From Pedobacter riviphilus (GTDB lineage Bacteria > Bacteroidota > Bacteroidia > Sphingobacteriales > Sphingobacteriaceae): a stretch of DNA of 64,000 nucleotides. The notes below the pieces were generated by a model, which made no database searches, was not told the origin of the DNA, and saw only the letters and a list, made by a program, of their open reading frames with translations. The position numbers were made by a program, and so were the translations under genes. The stretch's first letter is position 1; every line of letters starts with the position of its first letter. The DNA lies in the NCBI RefSeq assembly GCF_014692875.1, contig NZ_CP061171.1:3224001-3288000 (forward strand), in the 5' to 3' direction. Below are positions 1 through 8,690 of this stretch, in pieces.

Positions 1-968
1 GCGTAAACTGGGGCAAAGCCGAAGAAATTGGCTTATCGTTAATCTTATCGCCTATTATTGGTTTTGGATTGGCTGTTTTGCTGATGTACTTTTTAAAACA
101 CATTGTGAAATACCATGCCCTTTTCCATATCCCACATGGAGAAAACGACCGTCCGCCTTTACTCATTAGAGGCTTACTCATCACCACTTGTACATTAGTG
201 AGCTTTTTTCATGGCAGTAACGACGGACAAAAAGGTGTTGGTTTGCTGATGTTGATCCTGATTGCTTTTTTGCCTGCAAAATTTGCTGTAAATCACCATA
301 TCCCAAATGATAAAGTACTTTTCCAATTGAACCAAACCGAACAGGTACTTCAAAAAACCGCAGCACTTAATCATGGTAAAAGACTGGATATCACCACGCT
401 GGTGACTAAAATAAATAAGGCTAAATTTCACCTGTCGCTAAAAAATGAAACAGATAAAAAAAATACCTATCTTTTCCGTAAACAGATAGAAGAAGTAATT
501 GCTGCGGTAAAAACGGTAAGGACAGATAAAACATTGATCATTGACAAAGCCGACGATCAGCTCCTTGCCGATAATACTACCGAATTAGCCAAAGTGGTTG
601 AGTTTGCACCTTTATGGGTTATACTTTTAATTTCCATTTCGCTGGGGCTTGGCACCATGATTGGATGGAAACGGATAGTGGTTACCATTGGTGAGAAAAT
701 TGGGAACGAACACTTAAATTATGCCCAGGGTGCAACATCCGAAATCGTAGCCGCATCTACCATCGGTTTAAGTACAGCCTTCGGATTACCGGTAAGTACC
801 ACACATGTACTATCGAGCGGGATAGCCGGTGCCATGGTGGCTTCTGGCGGAAAAGAGAATTTAAACAATAATACCTTAAAAAATATTGGCTTGGCCTGGA
901 TACTTACGCTACCCGTATCAATCGTTTTAGCCATCTTGTTATTTATGCTTTTTCATTTGTTTATCTAA
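1..968 (+). CDS. Inorganic phosphate transporter, PiT family (5' end outside window)
   Basis: C-terminal part of a PiT-type low-affinity phosphate permease of the inner membrane, which imports phosphate coupled to a cation gradient. The reading frame is open from base 3 upstream of any start, so the gene begins before the window. The PiT signature HGSNDGQKG follows a membrane segment (about bases 205-240), and the second conserved repeat, STTHVLSSGIAG, lies near 800-835. A charged cytoplasmic loop rich in K, E and T separates the two membrane halves. A universal stress protein follows 31 bases downstream on the same strand. The family assignment is firm; the coupling ion cannot be read from the sequence. 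Confidence 0.93.
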   Translation, partial: VNWGKAEEIGLSLILSPIIGFGLAVLLMYFLKHIVKYHALFHIPHGENDRPPLLIRGLLITTCTLVSFFHGSNDGQKGVGLLMLILIAFLPAKFAVNHHIPNDKVLFQLNQTEQVLQKTAALNHGKRLDITTLVTKINKAKFHLSLKNETDKKNTYLFRKQIEEVIAAVKTVRTDKTLIIDKADDQLLADNTTELAKVVEFAPLWVILLISISLGLGTMIGWKRIVVTIGEKIGNEHLNYAQGATSEIVAASTIGLSTAFGLPVSTTHVLSSGIAGAMVASGGKENLNNNTLKNIGLAWILTLPVSIVLAILLFMLFHLFI

Positions 969-999
969 CCTTTTTCAATCAACCCATATCCTTTAAAAA

Positions 1000-1821
1000 A
1001 TGAAACAGATACTTGTAGCAACAGATTTTTCGAGAAGTGCAGGAAATGCCCTGGCTTATGCGCTGGCTATGGCAAAAACGCTAAATATGGAGGTTGTGGC
1101 CATCCATGCCATCCACCCTACCGAAGGCATAAATAACAGTACTTACAATGCCATTTTTATCGAATTTTATTACGAAAACAAAAGGACTGCCTTAAAAGAA
1201 TGGGCCGAAAACATCAGAACGAAAGAAAATTATACTGATGTTAAATTAGAAACCAAATGCGATGTTGGTTTTTTAAGGGCAGTAATTACCAATCATACCG
1301 AAAACAACCTGGTAGAACTTTTGGTAATGGGCATTACCGGGGCAACAGGCATAAGTGGTATTGTGGGCAGCAATGCCAGCATGGCCGTTACCAAAATGAG
1401 AATCCCAACACTAATTGTTCCCTTAGAAAGCAGTTTTACAAACTTTCCGATTATTACGCTGGCTACCGACTATGAAACCGTTTTATCGCCTAAAGACATT
1501 ACAGCACTGAGCGAGCTCTTAAAAGCTTCGGGCACGAGAAAAATGCAGGTGCTTTATGTTGCCGAAAAATCGGATGAACTCCATATTCAAACCGGAGAAA
1601 AAAGAATTAAAGAATTGCTTCCTGATACAGAAATAGAATTTAACTACATTATAGACAGTAGCGCGCCAAATGGTATTATGGATTTCATAAAAAGCAACCA
1701 TACTGATATACTTTGTTTAGTTAAACATCACCACAATATTATTTACCGGTTATTTACCAGTAGTACGGTTAATCAGGTACTGAACAAATCGGTAAAAGCA
1801 ATCCTGGTTTTACACGAATAG
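1000..1821 (+). CDS. Universal stress protein, tandem UspA domains
   Basis: A 273-residue cytoplasmic protein with two UspA-like domains, roughly residues 1-140 and 148-273. The first opens with MKQILVATDFSRSAGNAL, a typical beta1-loop start, and contains the ATP-binding pattern G-x2-G-x9-G-S (GITGATG ... GSNAS). The second domain is more divergent and lacks a clear copy of that motif. It lies 31 bases after the phosphate transporter and may be co-transcribed with it. Two-domain Usp proteins are common in Bacteroidota, and their roles are usually known only as stress-associated. The molecular function here is not determined. Confidence 0.9.
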   Translation: MKQILVATDFSRSAGNALAYALAMAKTLNMEVVAIHAIHPTEGINNSTYNAIFIEFYYENKRTALKEWAENIRTKENYTDVKLETKCDVGFLRAVITNHTENNLVELLVMGITGATGISGIVGSNASMAVTKMRIPTLIVPLESSFTNFPIITLATDYETVLSPKDITALSELLKASGTRKMQVLYVAEKSDELHIQTGEKRIKELLPDTEIEFNYIIDSSAPNGIMDFIKSNHTDILCLVKHHHNIIYRLFTSSTVNQVLNKSVKAILVLHE

Positions 1822-1826
1822 ATTTT

Positions 1827-2036
1827 TTATTGATTGACCTGATGTGATTTTCTTCCAAGTACCCAGCGGTTACGCATGCAACGGTAACACCTATAACGTT
1901 TCATAGGTAACCAAAATAACAAGGCTTTAATTATAAATGTTCGTGGAATTCTTTCCATATCAGATTTATCGCCTTTACCGCATGGGCATACACCTTGATA
2001 ATGCTCGTTTCCGATTGATTTGATCGCTGCTGTCAT
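1827..2036 (-). CDS. Small Cys-rich protein, possible zinc-ribbon type
   Basis: A 69-residue predicted protein with two paired-cysteine sites, C17-P-C19 and C50-Y-R-C53, around a basic-hydrophobic centre (RIPRTFIIKALLFWLP). The layout resembles small zinc-ribbon-like hypothetical proteins of Sphingobacteriaceae, but I assign no function. It converges with the universal stress gene, with only five bases between the stop codons. It lies 177 bases downstream of the PAP2 gene on the same strand, so read-through from the lipid operon is possible. An internal start at Met27 would drop the first Cys pair; I prefer the longer form because the paired cysteines look meaningful. Confidence 0.55.
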   Translation of the reverse strand: MTAAIKSIGNEHYQGVCPCGKGDKSDMERIPRTFIIKALLFWLPMKRYRCYRCMRNRWVLGRKSHQVNQ

Positions 2037-2213
2037 GACACAAGAAATTGAAAGTTTATACTAACCTTATAGATAAACAAAAATATAGCGCTAATGTTAA
2101 CATAAAATAATCTGTTCAACACCAAAACAGGTTTATGACTTCATTATCAGTAAATTTCGCCTTAATTTCCCTGTAAAAACTCCGCTATTTTGATTTAAGA
2201 TCAGCTATTGGGC

Positions 2214-3170
2214 TTAATTACCAATTGCGCTTATCATCGTTGCTATAAGCCGTTTCAACTTCGTATGATGTATTAAATAATTAAAAGAAATAATACCCAA
2301 AAATGCGCAGATTACTCCAGCCAATACATCAAGCGTATAATGATGGCTGGTATAAACAGCCGAAAACCAGATTCCGAGCATAACGGTAAAAAAGAAAATA
2401 TTAATTTTCCCCAAGCGGTTTTTTAGGCCATAATAAACAACAATAACGGGATACGATGAGTGTAAGGATGGCATGGCAGCAAATACATTAGAACCTTTGC
2501 TGTATATCCCATGAAAAAGTGTAATACCAAAAAAATGGTCGAAACGGGCCAATCCTGCAGTATTGCCGGCTGTTTTGGCTATAAATTCGAAGCCGTGTTC
2601 CTGCACATACCATGGTGGTGCTGCCGGAAAAGCATAATAAACTACAAAGCCCAATAAATTTACCCAAACAAAAGTGAGCGAAAACTGAACAAACTGTTCT
2701 TTATTCTTAAAGAAAAGATAAGTAGCAAATGCCAAAGGAACAGGCACCCACATTAAATAGAAAAAACCTGTCAATACATCTAAAAATGCATTACTGTTTA
2801 TCTTCCAGTACTCGTTAGGGGTAAGTATTAGCCCATGAGAATGAACACCAAACAACTTTTTTTCAAGTGAATACAAATCTTCAATATGCACTTGATTAAA
2901 AAGATAGTTTGGAAAGGCTTTCATGTAATCAAACAATATCCAGTATACAATAAAGATTGAAAAGCCGAGAATAAAGCGTCTTGTTCCCTTCGAGATAAAG
3001 AACAAAGCGTTAAAAATAAAAATCAGCACCAACTGATCGGTTTTAAAGCCGACCAGCAGCGCTGATAACAATAGATATCCAACAGATATAGCAACTGTTA
3101 GATAAATATTCCGGATATTATAAAAACTGTTTTTAAGCAATACTTCTTGCTGCATGTTATTTTTTATCAA
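2214..3170 (-). CDS. Aur1-like PAP2 protein, probable inositol phosphoceramide synthase
   Basis: A 318-residue polytopic inner-membrane protein of the PAP2 superfamily. The sequence shows YYAFPAAPPWY (about 178-188), a pattern characteristic of Aur1 / inositol phosphotransferases, then MPSLHSSYP with His237 and HYTLD (His277 to Asp281) as catalytic PAP2 motifs 2 and 3. Known Aur1-type enzymes move phosphoinositol from phosphatidylinositol to ceramide and release diacylglycerol. This is the last gene of a minus-strand operon that also encodes inositol-phosphate synthase, a CDP-alcohol phosphotransferase and ceramide-forming enzymes, so phosphoinositol transfer to ceramide is the best reading. 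Its start overlaps the hydroxylase stop region by 14 bases (stop at 3157). A generic lipid phosphatase is the alternative. Confidence 0.8.
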   Translation of the reverse strand: MIKNNMQQEVLLKNSFYNIRNIYLTVAISVGYLLLSALLVGFKTDQLVLIFIFNALFFISKGTRRFILGFSIFIVYWILFDYMKAFPNYLFNQVHIEDLYSLEKKLFGVHSHGLILTPNEYWKINSNAFLDVLTGFFYLMWVPVPLAFATYLFFKNKEQFVQFSLTFVWVNLLGFVVYYAFPAAPPWYVQEHGFEFIAKTAGNTAGLARFDHFFGITLFHGIYSKGSNVFAAMPSLHSSYPVIVVYYGLKNRLGKINIFFFTVMLGIWFSAVYTSHHYTLDVLAGVICAFLGIISFNYLIHHTKLKRLIATMISAIGN

Positions 3171-3777
3171 AATTAGACCTAAAAATATGGTCCCAAAAAG
3201 TCCAGCTTACACCATAACCTTTGGTCGAATCGGAATAATGATGAAGCATATGGTGTTGCTTTAGCTGTTTCCAGAAACCGCTTTTAAAATTAGCATGGTG
3301 AAGGGCGTAATGCACCATATCGTAAAACAGATAACCAATCATAAAGCCTGAGAAAAATGGATAAACCATTGTATCGGGTAACAACCAATCGAAAAGAAAG
3401 TAAAAACCCAAAGCCATAGGGATACTGGCTGAAGGCGGCATCACCAATCTTTTGGCATCATTGGGATAATCGTGGTGTACCCCATGAAAAATGAAATGGA
3501 TTTTCTTTCCCCACTCGGCTTCTGGTTCGAAATGAAAAACATAGCGATGCAAGATGTATTCGGTGATGGTCCAGATGCCAAGGCCGAACAAAAACCATCC
3601 CGCAAAATTTAAAACAGGCATTTCGATTTCCCAAAGCGCTTTCCAAAAAAGAAAAGCAATAACCGGAACATACACGATTAATGGCACATAAAATCGAACT
3701 TTTGATAAACTTTCCAAAAAGTCATTCTTAAACATCCTGATGGATGCGGTTGAATTTGAAACAAAATTCTTTTTCAT
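3157..3777 (-). CDS. Fatty acid hydroxylase (sterol desaturase superfamily), probable ceramide 2-hydroxylase
   Basis: A 206-residue membrane di-iron oxygenase. All histidine clusters of the family are visible: HRYVFH (77-82), HGVHH (98-102), HYALHH (156-161) and HHMLHH (175-180). Length and spacing resemble the catalytic part of yeast Scs7 and mammalian FA2H, which hydroxylate the N-acyl chain of ceramide at C2. The neighbours (serine palmitoyltransferase, ceramide-type enzymes, Aur1-like enzyme) support ceramide as substrate. The frame is open to 3858, but the added residues are encoded by repeat-like DNA (ERSRRP), so I place the start at the Met codon at 3775-3777. The 233-base gap before it holds a palindromic repeat. 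Hydroxylation position is inferred. Confidence 0.82.
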   Translation of the reverse strand: MKKNFVSNSTASIRMFKNDFLESLSKVRFYVPLIVYVPVIAFLFWKALWEIEMPVLNFAGWFLFGLGIWTITEYILHRYVFHFEPEAEWGKKIHFIFHGVHHDYPNDAKRLVMPPSASIPMALGFYFLFDWLLPDTMVYPFFSGFMIGYLFYDMVHYALHHANFKSGFWKQLKQHHMLHHYSDSTKGYGVSWTFWDHIFRSNFDKK

Positions 3778-3885
3778 TTGGTCATATTTTTTAACTGGTC
3801 TTCGACTCCGCTCCGGACTGACAAATTGAGATAGATTTCCCGACTGCGCTCCGCTCAAAAATGAAGGATTCCAGTAGAAACAGTC

Positions 3886-4002
3886 GTCATTCTCGCGCAG
3901 GTGGGAATCTTAAAGCTTATGGCATTACGATTATTCATAAGTCTTCCTTTTTTCAAAGGCATTCATGAGCACTACATGGTTCCCAATCAAGTTGGGAATG
4001 AC
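3886..4002. repeat. Palindromic intergenic repeat (MITE/REP-like)
   Basis: The element is bounded by GTCATTC (3886-3892) and its inverse GAATGAC (3996-4002). It holds an internal hairpin, TTCCCAA at 3980-3986 with TTGGGAA at 3992-3998. The left arm (3890-3920) closely matches the reverse complement of 41616-41648, sharing CTCGCGCAGG and GAATCTTAAAGCTT. It sits inside the lipid operon between the CDP-alcohol phosphotransferase and the hydroxylase. Confidence 0.6.
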
Positions 4003-4010
4003 AATCTATC

Positions 4011-5300
4011 TTAAACCTTAATCCTTTCCACTAACACTTTTGAAGGTTCCGCAGCATCAAAACCTTTTATTTCTACATATTTCACATTCGGGAACCAAAA
4101 GGTACCGCCCTCAATCCGAAGGAATATCCGTTCTAACTGCATTTTTTTATTGTTGATAGTTGCAAAAACATGATATTTTTTATCTATAGCAGATTTATTC
4201 AGGTACATCGGCAGTTTTTTATGAGAGGTAAACCGAAGTTCGAACTGACCATTACCCAGATTTTTGCTAATGATGCCATAAGCAAATTTTCGTTGGATGT
4301 AACTCAGTTCTTTCTTTTCACCTTTATCTCCGTAACGCATCCAAAATACGTTTACGGGCTGCTCTTTATTTACTTCGCCATGTTTATCTACATTTAACTG
4401 GCAGATAATGGTATTGGTATTCGGATCGCGCTGTAAATAAAACAATTGATTGCTGATATCTTTTGGTGTAGGGAAAGTAATCGGAGAAGGATCTGAGCCC
4501 TGTGCGCTTGCACTAAAGGAAAGTACTCCGCTTAAGCTTCCCATTAATACCAAACCAGCAATTAATGCGGCCTTGTTATTTCCTTTTCTTTCGTTAAATT
4601 CTTGTGCTTCCAAGCCTTTTTTGGCTTCCTGTAAACGTTTAACAGCTGTAATATTGGTTAAAACGGCCATTATCGCTATGGGCATGGTAAAAATCGACAT
4701 CGTTTCGAAAACATGGAAAGAAATGCCCGGCAAATATACCTTGTAATCGCCGCCGATAAAGTGACCGGCAATGCCACAGGCAATGGCAAAAACGCCAATG
4801 GTTACCACCCTTTCTGGCCTTTGCATTAAACCACCTTTACATTCAACCCCTAATCCTTCGGCCCTTGCCCGGGTATAACTCACCATCATTGAACCAATGA
4901 GCGCAATAAAAGCAAACAGCGAACTTAAAAAGTAATGATGTGCCACGAGGTAATAACAGATGCCTAAAAACATAATCATTTCGCTGTAACGGTCGAGTAC
5001 CGAATCGTACAGGGCTCCAAATTTCGAACTCATGTTCCCTAAACGCGCTACCTGACCGTCGAGCATATCGAACAGGCCAGCAAAAAGCACCAATGCACCT
5101 CCCCAGCCAATGTAAGACATATCTCCACGATTTGATTTTTCGGCACCGAGCACAAAAATTACGGCTACGCCAATATTCAGGATCAAGCCAATGGTGGTCA
5201 CCGCATTAGGTGTTAAACCAATTTTAATTAATCCCTTTACAAAAGGGTTAATTACTTTATATATGCCCTGTTGCAGGTTATCCCTTAATTTTTTTTCCAT
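4011..5300 (-). CDS. CDP-alcohol phosphatidyltransferase fused to an exported C-terminal domain (probable PI-phosphate synthase)
   Basis: Residues 1-235 form a CDP-alcohol phosphatidyltransferase with several membrane segments and the full motif D81-G-x2-A-R-x8-G-x3-D99-x3-D103, preceded by D78. Beside an inositol-3-phosphate synthase it most likely joins inositol-3-phosphate to CDP-diacylglycerol, giving phosphatidylinositol phosphate. After a charged linker (EFNERKGNNK), residues about 244-267 look like a second signal peptide (LIAGLVLMGSLSGVL, then SASAQ), followed by some 160 residues predicted outside the cytoplasm, resembling a Bacteroidota family I recall as DUF4833. The fusion is unusual. 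The frame allows a start at 5321, overlapping the upstream gene by 11 bases; I prefer Met at 5300, where MEKKL begins the conserved part. Substrate is inferred from context. Confidence 0.82.
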   Translation of the reverse strand: MEKKLRDNLQQGIYKVINPFVKGLIKIGLTPNAVTTIGLILNIGVAVIFVLGAEKSNRGDMSYIGWGGALVLFAGLFDMLDGQVARLGNMSSKFGALYDSVLDRYSEMIMFLGICYYLVAHHYFLSSLFAFIALIGSMMVSYTRARAEGLGVECKGGLMQRPERVVTIGVFAIACGIAGHFIGGDYKVYLPGISFHVFETMSIFTMPIAIMAVLTNITAVKRLQEAKKGLEAQEFNERKGNNKAALIAGLVLMGSLSGVLSFSASAQGSDPSPITFPTPKDISNQLFYLQRDPNTNTIICQLNVDKHGEVNKEQPVNVFWMRYGDKGEKKELSYIQRKFAYGIISKNLGNGQFELRFTSHKKLPMYLNKSAIDKKYHVFATINNKKMQLERIFLRIEGGTFWFPNVKYVEIKGFDAAEPSKVLVERIKV

Positions 5301-5310
5301 AGCTTTTTTC

Positions 5311-7855
5311 TTAAAAATCAAATTTTACCCTTGCCCTTATCCCCCATTCAGAAACTTCTGGATTATTGAGGTAATTGAAGCGTTTTACCAGATCTACTCT
5401 TAACAGTTTAAAGATATTACCTACGCCAACGCTGCCTTCCATGTAGGGTTTATTACCTAATGCATAAGTCCTTTGTGCACCATTTTCATAAACCGGGAGC
5501 TGATATAAGCCTGTTTGAAAATTTGGATTATTTTCATTCCGTAAACCACCATATAATGCTTTAAATGACACCACCTCCCTTAACTTTAATTTTTTGATCA
5601 ATGGTACTTTATTAAAAAAGAAGCCGTTAAAATTATGGTCGATATTAATACTCACATAATGATCACTCACAAATTCGAGGAAGTTCATCAGGTTGTACGA
5701 ATTAAGTTGATAGGCATAGGTTTGGTTGGCACGGTGAATATCCAATAAAGGGAAGGGTACTTTTCCAGCGATATAACCACCTTCGAAGGTTACATCGCTA
5801 TAGCCAAGCTGTGATAAATAAAAACGTTTATCGATACTTCCCATTAAACTATGATAATTATATTCACCCCCTAAAACACCTTTTAAACCTGCGGTATAGC
5901 GCAAGTTAAATACCGGATAGCGATCGGCAATGGGTACACGGTATATTTTACCCTGGTAAAATTTTTCGTTTGGTGCGTACCTTAACTGTACGGAAACCTC
6001 ACTGGTGGTTAGTCTGTTCACCAGTTGGTTATTAGAATTTAAGTAATTTAATCCGCCGGCTGGTGTCTGACTCCATTTTTTTAAAACCAAGGTTATATGA
6101 AAAGTGGTTCTCGAACTCTTTTACATAATCCAAGCGGTAAAAATCGTTATACAATAACATATCGTTTACCCCACGTTTAAATGATAGCAAGAAATTATCT
6201 TCCTGCACAAACTGCAACTCTTGTCCGGGTATTTTGGTATCGCGCTGAAAACTGGCCCTCACGTAGTTTTGGGGAAATTCGTAGATCGATTTGTTATTCA
6301 GCGAATAGGTTGCTGAAAGGAAAAACTTCCATTTCTCATCTTTAATCCCATAAGCCAGGTAGTTTTCGAAGTAATAACGTTTACTGAGTTCGGGGGTTGT
6401 TCGGCCTCCAAACCGTAACCTTAAACCTTCTACATTGTTAAAGCTATAAAATGTATTTACGGGGCCAATTTCGTAAGGACCGAGATTTTGATAACCAGCA
6501 AATAAGAGCGTAACGATTTTCATTGTACGTTTAAAGGATGGCAGGTTTTGCAGGGTATCGATATTACCATAAATTTTCAACTGGTTTGTCGAAATGGTAT
6601 CTAACCTATTTTTCTCCCAGAACTTATCGTCTTTTTTTGCTGCATCGGCCAGTACAACGGTACTTTTGCCTTGAAAAATAGTGTCTGGCAGCGCCGTATC
6701 AAACTGGTAATTTTTAAAAGTAACGCTGCGCTCACCTGTAAAACCAATTCCTTTGGTTTTACCAATACCAAAATCGGCCAGTAAGTTGCTTTTGCTCAAA
6801 CTGTATTTGCCTTTATCGTTTGCTTCAAAATTTAGATCGATTTTAAGTGCACGTACAAAGTTGAGGTTAATGTTTTTATTTACCCCAAAAGAAGCTCCGG
6901 TAACGGCATAATGGTTATCATTCGTTACATAAATCTTCCCCTCAAACAACATATCGTTTGTGTTGCGCGGTGTAAAAGACAACTCAATAATCTGAGGTTT
7001 TTGATTTTTTAACGTATCGGTGATAAAAAACTTATAAAAGGCAGGTGCTCCATCGGCAATCGGGCTTAAAAACTCGTTACTGATTACCGAAATATTGTTT
7101 TTATAGATATCGATATCCTGATACATCCTATCGAAATAGGTTTTCATTCCTTTGTTATCGATATAACGGCTATCAAACTGGACCTGTTTTTCCCCGATTA
7201 TAATGGTTTTGTTCTTTTCTGGATTTTTGCTCAGGTAATTATCGGCCAGTTTCTCTTGAATATAAATCGGCAACAGATTTTTTCCGCCAATTAATGTCGA
7301 ATCCTGTTCCTGAAACAAAAACTGGTAATTCCTGAACATTCTTTTGTTCTTAAACTTATCCGATACATTGCTCAAGGAGAACAACATTTTTTCGTACTGC
7401 CTAAAAGAAACGGTATTGTAGCTCTTAATGCGGTTTTCTTCCTTGTGAGCAATTACCTGGCGGATCAACTCTACTGCCGGATTATCTTTATTCCGGTACT
7501 TCAACTTTTTCCCACCCACAATAACCACTTCATCCAGCGCTCTTGCATCGGGTACTAAGGCCACATCAAATTCCTGTGTAGCAGAAGGCACAATATTTTT
7601 AAAAACGGTTCGGTAGCCCACATAATTGAAACTTATTTCACTTTGTGGATTAGGCGAAACAAGTGTATATTTCCCGTTTACATCGGTTTGCGTGCCTATT
7701 TGGGTATCTTTAAAAAAAACGGAAACATTGGGTAATGTTTCTTTGGTCACAGCATCGCGAACCGTTCCCGACACGGTGGTTCTTTGCGCAAAAGCATTTA
7801 CCTGCAAAATAAAACTGAGCACCACAGATAACAAAAATGAATAAATCGGTTTCAT
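5311..7855 (-). pseudogene. DUF5686 / carboxypeptidase-regulatory-like outer-membrane protein, split by a frameshift
   Basis: Two overlapping frames (7855-6032 and 6090-5311) join into one protein of about 840 residues, the usual size of this family. It has a signal peptide (ending NAFAQ), a CarboxypepD-regulatory-like domain at about 28-110 (VSGTVRDAVTKETLPNVSV), and a long beta-rich body ending in F-D-F, like an outer-membrane barrel. The break is at a run of seven T (6076-6082, A7 on the coding strand): with six, ...LGFKK would continue straight into WSQTPAGG. The start overlaps the gtrA stop (ATGA). It lies inside the lipid operon, so a role in lipid delivery or outer-membrane assembly is possible but unproven. 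Sequencing error is as likely as true loss. Confidence 0.8.
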
Positions 7856-8232
7856 CTAACTTGAAAAATAAACTGCTTTTGCATGATATAATTGTAGCTT
7901 AAGCCCGTTAAAACAGCGCTCAAAACTTTGGCGAGTACGTAATTGAGATTTAAAAAATGGGTGAGGATAAACACTCCTGCTGTTACAATAACCAGGTTGC
8001 CTGCCCATACCAAAATGTATTTCAATATCTGCCATTTAATGGCTGCAGATTCACTTTCGAAAACCCATTTGCGGTTCACATAAAAATTAACCGCCCCACC
8101 TGCAACTGTCCCTGTAATACTTGCTGCCAGATACCACCAGCCAAAAAGATTTACTGCAACAATGGTCACACCGAAATCTGTTGCCGAGGCCACTAAGGAT
8201 GATGCCTGTGCTTTTAGATAAGTGAATATCAT
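7852..8232 (-). CDS. gtrA: GtrA family membrane protein
   Basis: A 126-residue protein with four predicted membrane segments and the GtrA-family pattern (ASATDFGVTIVAVNLFGWWYLAA near the N terminus, then FYVNRKWVF in the middle). Characterised GtrA proteins are thought to flip polyprenyl-phosphate-linked sugars across the inner membrane. No glycosyltransferase partner is present here; the gene lies between the PgpA-type phosphatase (two-base gap) and the DUF5686 protein (four-base overlap). A role in moving an inositol lipid intermediate or adding a sugar to the head group is inference. The family call is secure; the substrate is unknown. Confidence 0.85.
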   Translation of the reverse strand: MIFTYLKAQASSLVASATDFGVTIVAVNLFGWWYLAASITGTVAGGAVNFYVNRKWVFESESAAIKWQILKYILVWAGNLVIVTAGVFILTHFLNLNYVLAKVLSAVLTGLSYNYIMQKQFIFQVR

Positions 8233-8234
8233 GG

Positions 8235-8690
8235 TTAAAATAGTTCTAAAACAACAACCAGTTGCAGTATAACATTTGCATAAATCCCAGCCAGTACATC
8301 ATCGGCCATTACACCCCATCCACCTGGCAATACTTCGAGCTTTCGGATGTAAAGAGGTTTGAGGATATCGAAAAACCTAAAAAGAATAAGTCCGATTAAG
8401 GTGTACTCCCATTTTAAAGGCACAAATAACAGGGTGATGCACATTCCGGCAACTTCATCAATCACCACCCTGTTATGGTCTTTGCCCCAAATTTCCTCTA
8501 CCCTATCTGCACTCATTACCCCTATCATCACGATCAACATCGTGAAAAGCACAGGCCATAAATAGGGGTTGGTATAAGGGCTCTGGAAAAGATGCCAGCA
8601 GATGCAGGTTGCTATAGCAGCATAAGTACCAGCACCTTTGCCGATATACCCGATTCCCAGAGCCGTTGAAAGAAATTTGTGGATAAACAC
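8235..8690 (-). CDS. pgpA: PgpA-type phosphatase, probable phosphatidylinositol-phosphate phosphatase
   Basis: A 151-residue membrane protein matching phosphatidylglycerophosphatase A: GIGYIGKGAGTYAA near the N terminus, DRVEEIWGKDHNRVVIDEVAGM in the middle (acidic metal site), and FRFFDILKP followed by GGWGVMADDVLAGIYAN. It uses a GTG start that overlaps the TAG stop of the inositol-phosphate synthase (TAGTG), so translation is probably coupled. The classical reaction dephosphorylates phosphatidylglycerol phosphate. Here, next to inositol-phosphate synthase and a CDP-alcohol transferase, dephosphorylation of phosphatidylinositol phosphate to phosphatidylinositol is the more likely role. A similar arrangement occurs in the Bacteroides thetaiotaomicron inositol-lipid cluster (from memory). 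Confidence 0.85.
   Translation of the reverse strand: MFIHKFLSTALGIGYIGKGAGTYAAIATCICWHLFQSPYTNPYLWPVLFTMLIVMIGVMSADRVEEIWGKDHNRVVIDEVAGMCITLLFVPLKWEYTLIGLILFRFFDILKPLYIRKLEVLPGGWGVMADDVLAGIYANVILQLVVVLELF

Noticed and set aside
6070..6092. Programmed ribosomal frameshift in the DUF5686 gene
   Set aside because: The A7 tract is slippery, but the downstream frame requires +1 rather than the usual -1 shift, and I see no stimulatory structure; a plain indel is simpler. Kept only as a question of phase variation.
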